Assembly: GCA_947450765.1 (NCBI GenBank) | Contig: CANFXC010000001.1 | Span: 1-64,000 of the forward strand | Length of the DNA: 64,000 nt | Source: Comamonadaceae bacterium | GTDB taxonomy: Bacteria; Pseudomonadota; Gammaproteobacteria; Burkholderiales; Burkholderiaceae_C | Direction of reading: 5' to 3' | Part shown: piece by piece, positions 62,313 through 64,000 of the stretch | Position numbering within the stretch: the stretch's first letter is position 1 | Layout of the letters: each line of letters begins with the position of its first letter | The notes under the pieces: model-generated | What the model saw: only the letters and a program-made list of their open reading frames with translations | What the model was told of the DNA's origin: nothing | The model's database searches: none | Translations under genes and position numbers: made by a program

Positions 62313-63197
62313 ATGGAACTTCGCCATGTTCGCTACTTTGACGCCATCGCCGAGACACTGAATTTCACGCGTGCGGCTGAGCGGCTGCATGTCACACAAT
62401 CGACGCTCTCGCATCAGATACGTCAGCTCGAAGAAGAGGTTGGCGTGCAGCTGTTTGACCGCAGCGCCAAGAAAGTCCGGATGACGGAGGCTGGTGAAAT
62501 ATTGCGCAGCCACCTGACGCCGGCGCTGGAACATATCGACAGGGGTCTGCAGGCGCTCCGCGCTGACGCCCAAACCTCGACCGGCCACATTCGCCTGGGG
62601 ACCACGCCCAGCTTCAACGCCCGGATGGCACCCCTCTGCGTGAGTACCTTGCTGCAGCATTACCCGGGAGTCCAGGTCACCGTAGAAGAACTGGGTGCCA
62701 GCATGATCGCCAAGCGTCTGGTCTCGGGTCATCTGGACATCGGTGTTTCTTACCGACCCGACAACCGTCCGGAACTTTGGTTTGAACCGCTTTACAACGA
62801 GCAATTGCGACTGGTGGTGGCGGCCAACCACCCGCTGGCAAAACGCAAACGTGTGCGGATGGTCGAGCTGCATCATCTGCGTATGGTGTTGCTGCCGCGG
62901 CAATTTTTCACGCGACAGTTGCTGGAAGACTGCTTTGAAGCGGCGGGCAGCCAACCGCACGTGGTGGCTGAACTCAATACGATTGCATCCAGCATTGAGT
63001 TGATTCGCCAAACTGACCTGGCCGGCATCATCACCGAAACCGCCATCTCACCGGCCGACGATTTGCGCATCGTGCCGCTACAAGACCCGACGCCGATGCG
63101 CACGCCGGGCATGCTCTGGAACAAGGGCAGCAACCGCTCGCCGATGCTCAAACATTTCACCGACATCATCCGGCGGGCTGCAGGCCCAGCCGAATGA
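62313..63197 (+). CDS. LysR-family transcriptional activator
   Basis: 294 residues from MELRHVRYFDAIAE at 62313 (GAGGG 8 bp upstream; an earlier ATG at 62295 is less likely). The N-terminal helix-turn-helix reads FTRAAERLHVTQSTLSHQIRQLEEEVG. The C-terminal domain has LRLGTTPSF-type and HPLAKRKRVRMVELHHLRMVLLPRQF segments as in CbnR/CatM-type regulators of aromatic catabolism. It is divergent from the dioxygenase operon and probably activates it on binding a ring-cleavage product. Confidence 0.93.
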   Translation: MELRHVRYFDAIAETLNFTRAAERLHVTQSTLSHQIRQLEEEVGVQLFDRSAKKVRMTEAGEILRSHLTPALEHIDRGLQALRADAQTSTGHIRLGTTPSFNARMAPLCVSTLLQHYPGVQVTVEELGASMIAKRLVSGHLDIGVSYRPDNRPELWFEPLYNEQLRLVVAANHPLAKRKRVRMVELHHLRMVLLPRQFFTRQLLEDCFEAAGSQPHVVAELNTIASSIELIRQTDLAGIITETAISPADDLRIVPLQDPTPMRTPGMLWNKGSNRSPMLKHFTDIIRRAAGPAE

Positions 63198-63206
63198 CGC
63201 GAGGCG

Positions 63207-63791
63207 TCAAAGAACGCTGCAGGCTTGTTCAAAGCTGAGACGCGGATTGCGGTCAAACAGCTTGCTGTTGTCGCCAAAACCCAGGTTGATCAGGAAATTG
63301 GCTTGCAAGCGTCCGTCGGGGAAAAACTCGGCATTGACTTTGGCCAGATCGACACCACTCATCGGACCGCAATCGAGACCGACCGCGCGTGCAGCGATCA
63401 TGAAATAGGCGCCGCCCAGGGTGCCGTTGCGATTGGCCGTGCCATCAGCCAATGGTTTGTTACCTTCAAACATTTCCTTGGCGCCTGGGTTGTGCCAAAC
63501 CACGGGCATGTGCTCGTAAAAACGCGTGTCAGTGGCGACGATGACGGTCACCGGAGCGGTCTTGGTTTTGTCGACATTGCCGGGCGACAGTGCAGGAATC
63601 AGGCGTGCTCGCGACTCTGGCGTGTTCAGGAAAACGTAGCGCGTCGGTTGCGTGTTCATGGATGTCGCGCCCATTTTGGCGATGTCATAGACCTGCTGCA
63701 GCAGTTCCGCAGGCACGGGCTTGTCGATGAAGCCGTTGGCGGTTCGGGCTTTGAAAAAAAGTTGGTCGAGACAAGCGTCGGAAATTCGCAT
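63207..63791 (-). CDS. Nitroreductase-fold reductase, RutE-like
   Basis: 194 residues. Close in pattern to RutE (malonic semialdehyde reductase): FKARTANGFIDKPVP, MGATSMNTQPTRYVFL, LSPGNVDKTKTAPVTVIVA, DCGPMSGVDLAKVNAEFF and the end RLSFEQACSVL. An FMN-dependent reductase of a small semialdehyde or enone is plausible. No other rut genes (rutA-D, F, G) are present, so a pyrimidine role is unlikely; the ring-cleavage cluster suggests reduction of a pathway intermediate. It converges with lysR and follows a Bug gene by 44 bp. Confidence 0.85.
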   Translation of the reverse strand: MRISDACLDQLFFKARTANGFIDKPVPAELLQQVYDIAKMGATSMNTQPTRYVFLNTPESRARLIPALSPGNVDKTKTAPVTVIVATDTRFYEHMPVVWHNPGAKEMFEGNKPLADGTANRNGTLGGAYFMIAARAVGLDCGPMSGVDLAKVNAEFFPDGRLQANFLINLGFGDNSKLFDRNPRLSFEQACSVL

Positions 63792-63835
63792 GGTATTTTT
63801 CTTTAAAAAGTTGAAGAGGGATGAAGCTTACAGAA

Positions 63836-64000
63836 TTACTCGGGCTTGATGTCAAGTTCGCGTGTCAACTTGGTCCAGCGGTCGACGTCGCGTTTGACCA
63901 GCGCCCGCGTGTCGGTCGGGTTCAGCGCCAGCGGCCGACCGCCGGCTTTGCGGAAAATATCGATCACATCGGGGGCTGCAATGACCTTGGCCAATTCAAC
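63836..64000 (-). CDS. Bug-family (TctC) solute receptor, truncated by window edge
   Basis: Only the last 54 codons and the stop are in the window. The reading frame gives VELAKVIAAPDVIDIFRKAGG, then RPLALNPTDTRALVKRDVDRW and ends TKLTRELDIKPE, the C-terminal pattern of Bug receptors (compare ERWTKLAKERGI in the receptor at 27212). The start lies beyond 64000. Confidence 0.85.
   Translation of the reverse strand, partial: VELAKVIAAPDVIDIFRKAGGRPLALNPTDTRALVKRDVDRWTKLTRELDIKPE

Overview
The window looks like a chromosomal segment of a betaproteobacterium of the Comamonadaceae type (Polaromonas/Rhodoferax/Variovorax-like). The basis is gene order and family content: hrcA-nadK-recN-rapZ, mutM/mutY beside TPR-lolB-ispE-tRNA-Gln-prs-rplY-pth, a cox cluster with ctaG, DUF2970, DUF2909 and SURF1 genes, and many Bug-type (TctC) solute receptors. 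This is inference from synteny; no database search was run. No insertion sequence, prophage, CRISPR array or plasmid gene was seen.

Layout. 1-5000: tRNA-Arg, then a four-gene envelope module (NaxD/ChbG-like deacetylase, GT39 transferase, GtrA-like flippase, GT2 transferase) resembling systems that put hexosamine on lipid A phosphates, a small exported protein, and a tRNA-Ile(CAU) gene interrupted by a 203-nt group I intron. 5000-26400: housekeeping genes (HrcA, NAD kinase, RecN, RapZ, the MutM/MutY repair pair, LolB, IspE, Prs, L25, Pth, a YfhL-type ferredoxin, CoaD, RsmD, two M16 peptidases, FtsY). 26400-30730: a small catabolic cluster (GntR regulator, Bug receptor, MmgE/PrpD protein, 2-hydroxyacid dehydrogenase) with a 65-bp palindromic repeat.

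30750-44996: a stress locus (release-factor-like protein, DksA-like zinc protein, sigma-32), then a complete aa3-type cytochrome c oxidase cluster with heme and copper assembly factors, then a BioC-like protein, ComF and TrmL. A perfect CIRCE operator lies just before rpoH, and hrcA, encoding the protein that binds such operators, is also in this window. Two FNR-like boxes lie in the same intergenic region.

45000-64000: almost entirely catabolic. One minus-strand cluster has a D-tartrate-dehydratase-like enolase, an SDR, a PuuE-like deacetylase, a BKACE enzyme, a cyclase-family hydrolase and two Bug receptors, with a divergent TetR gene and a 33-bp palindrome between. A second long minus-strand operon has an intradiol ring-cleavage dioxygenase, a citrate-synthase-fold lyase, a CaiB-type CoA-transferase, a Bug receptor and a complete Liv-type ABC importer with a fused LivM-LivG protein. 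It is divergent from a LysR gene across a 25-bp palindrome. A RutE-like reductase and a truncated Bug receptor end the window.

The most notable items are the tRNA-Ile intron, the CIRCE-rpoH link with adjacent FNR-like boxes, the lipid A hexosamine-like module, and the two catabolic operons whose substrates cannot be assigned from known pathways.
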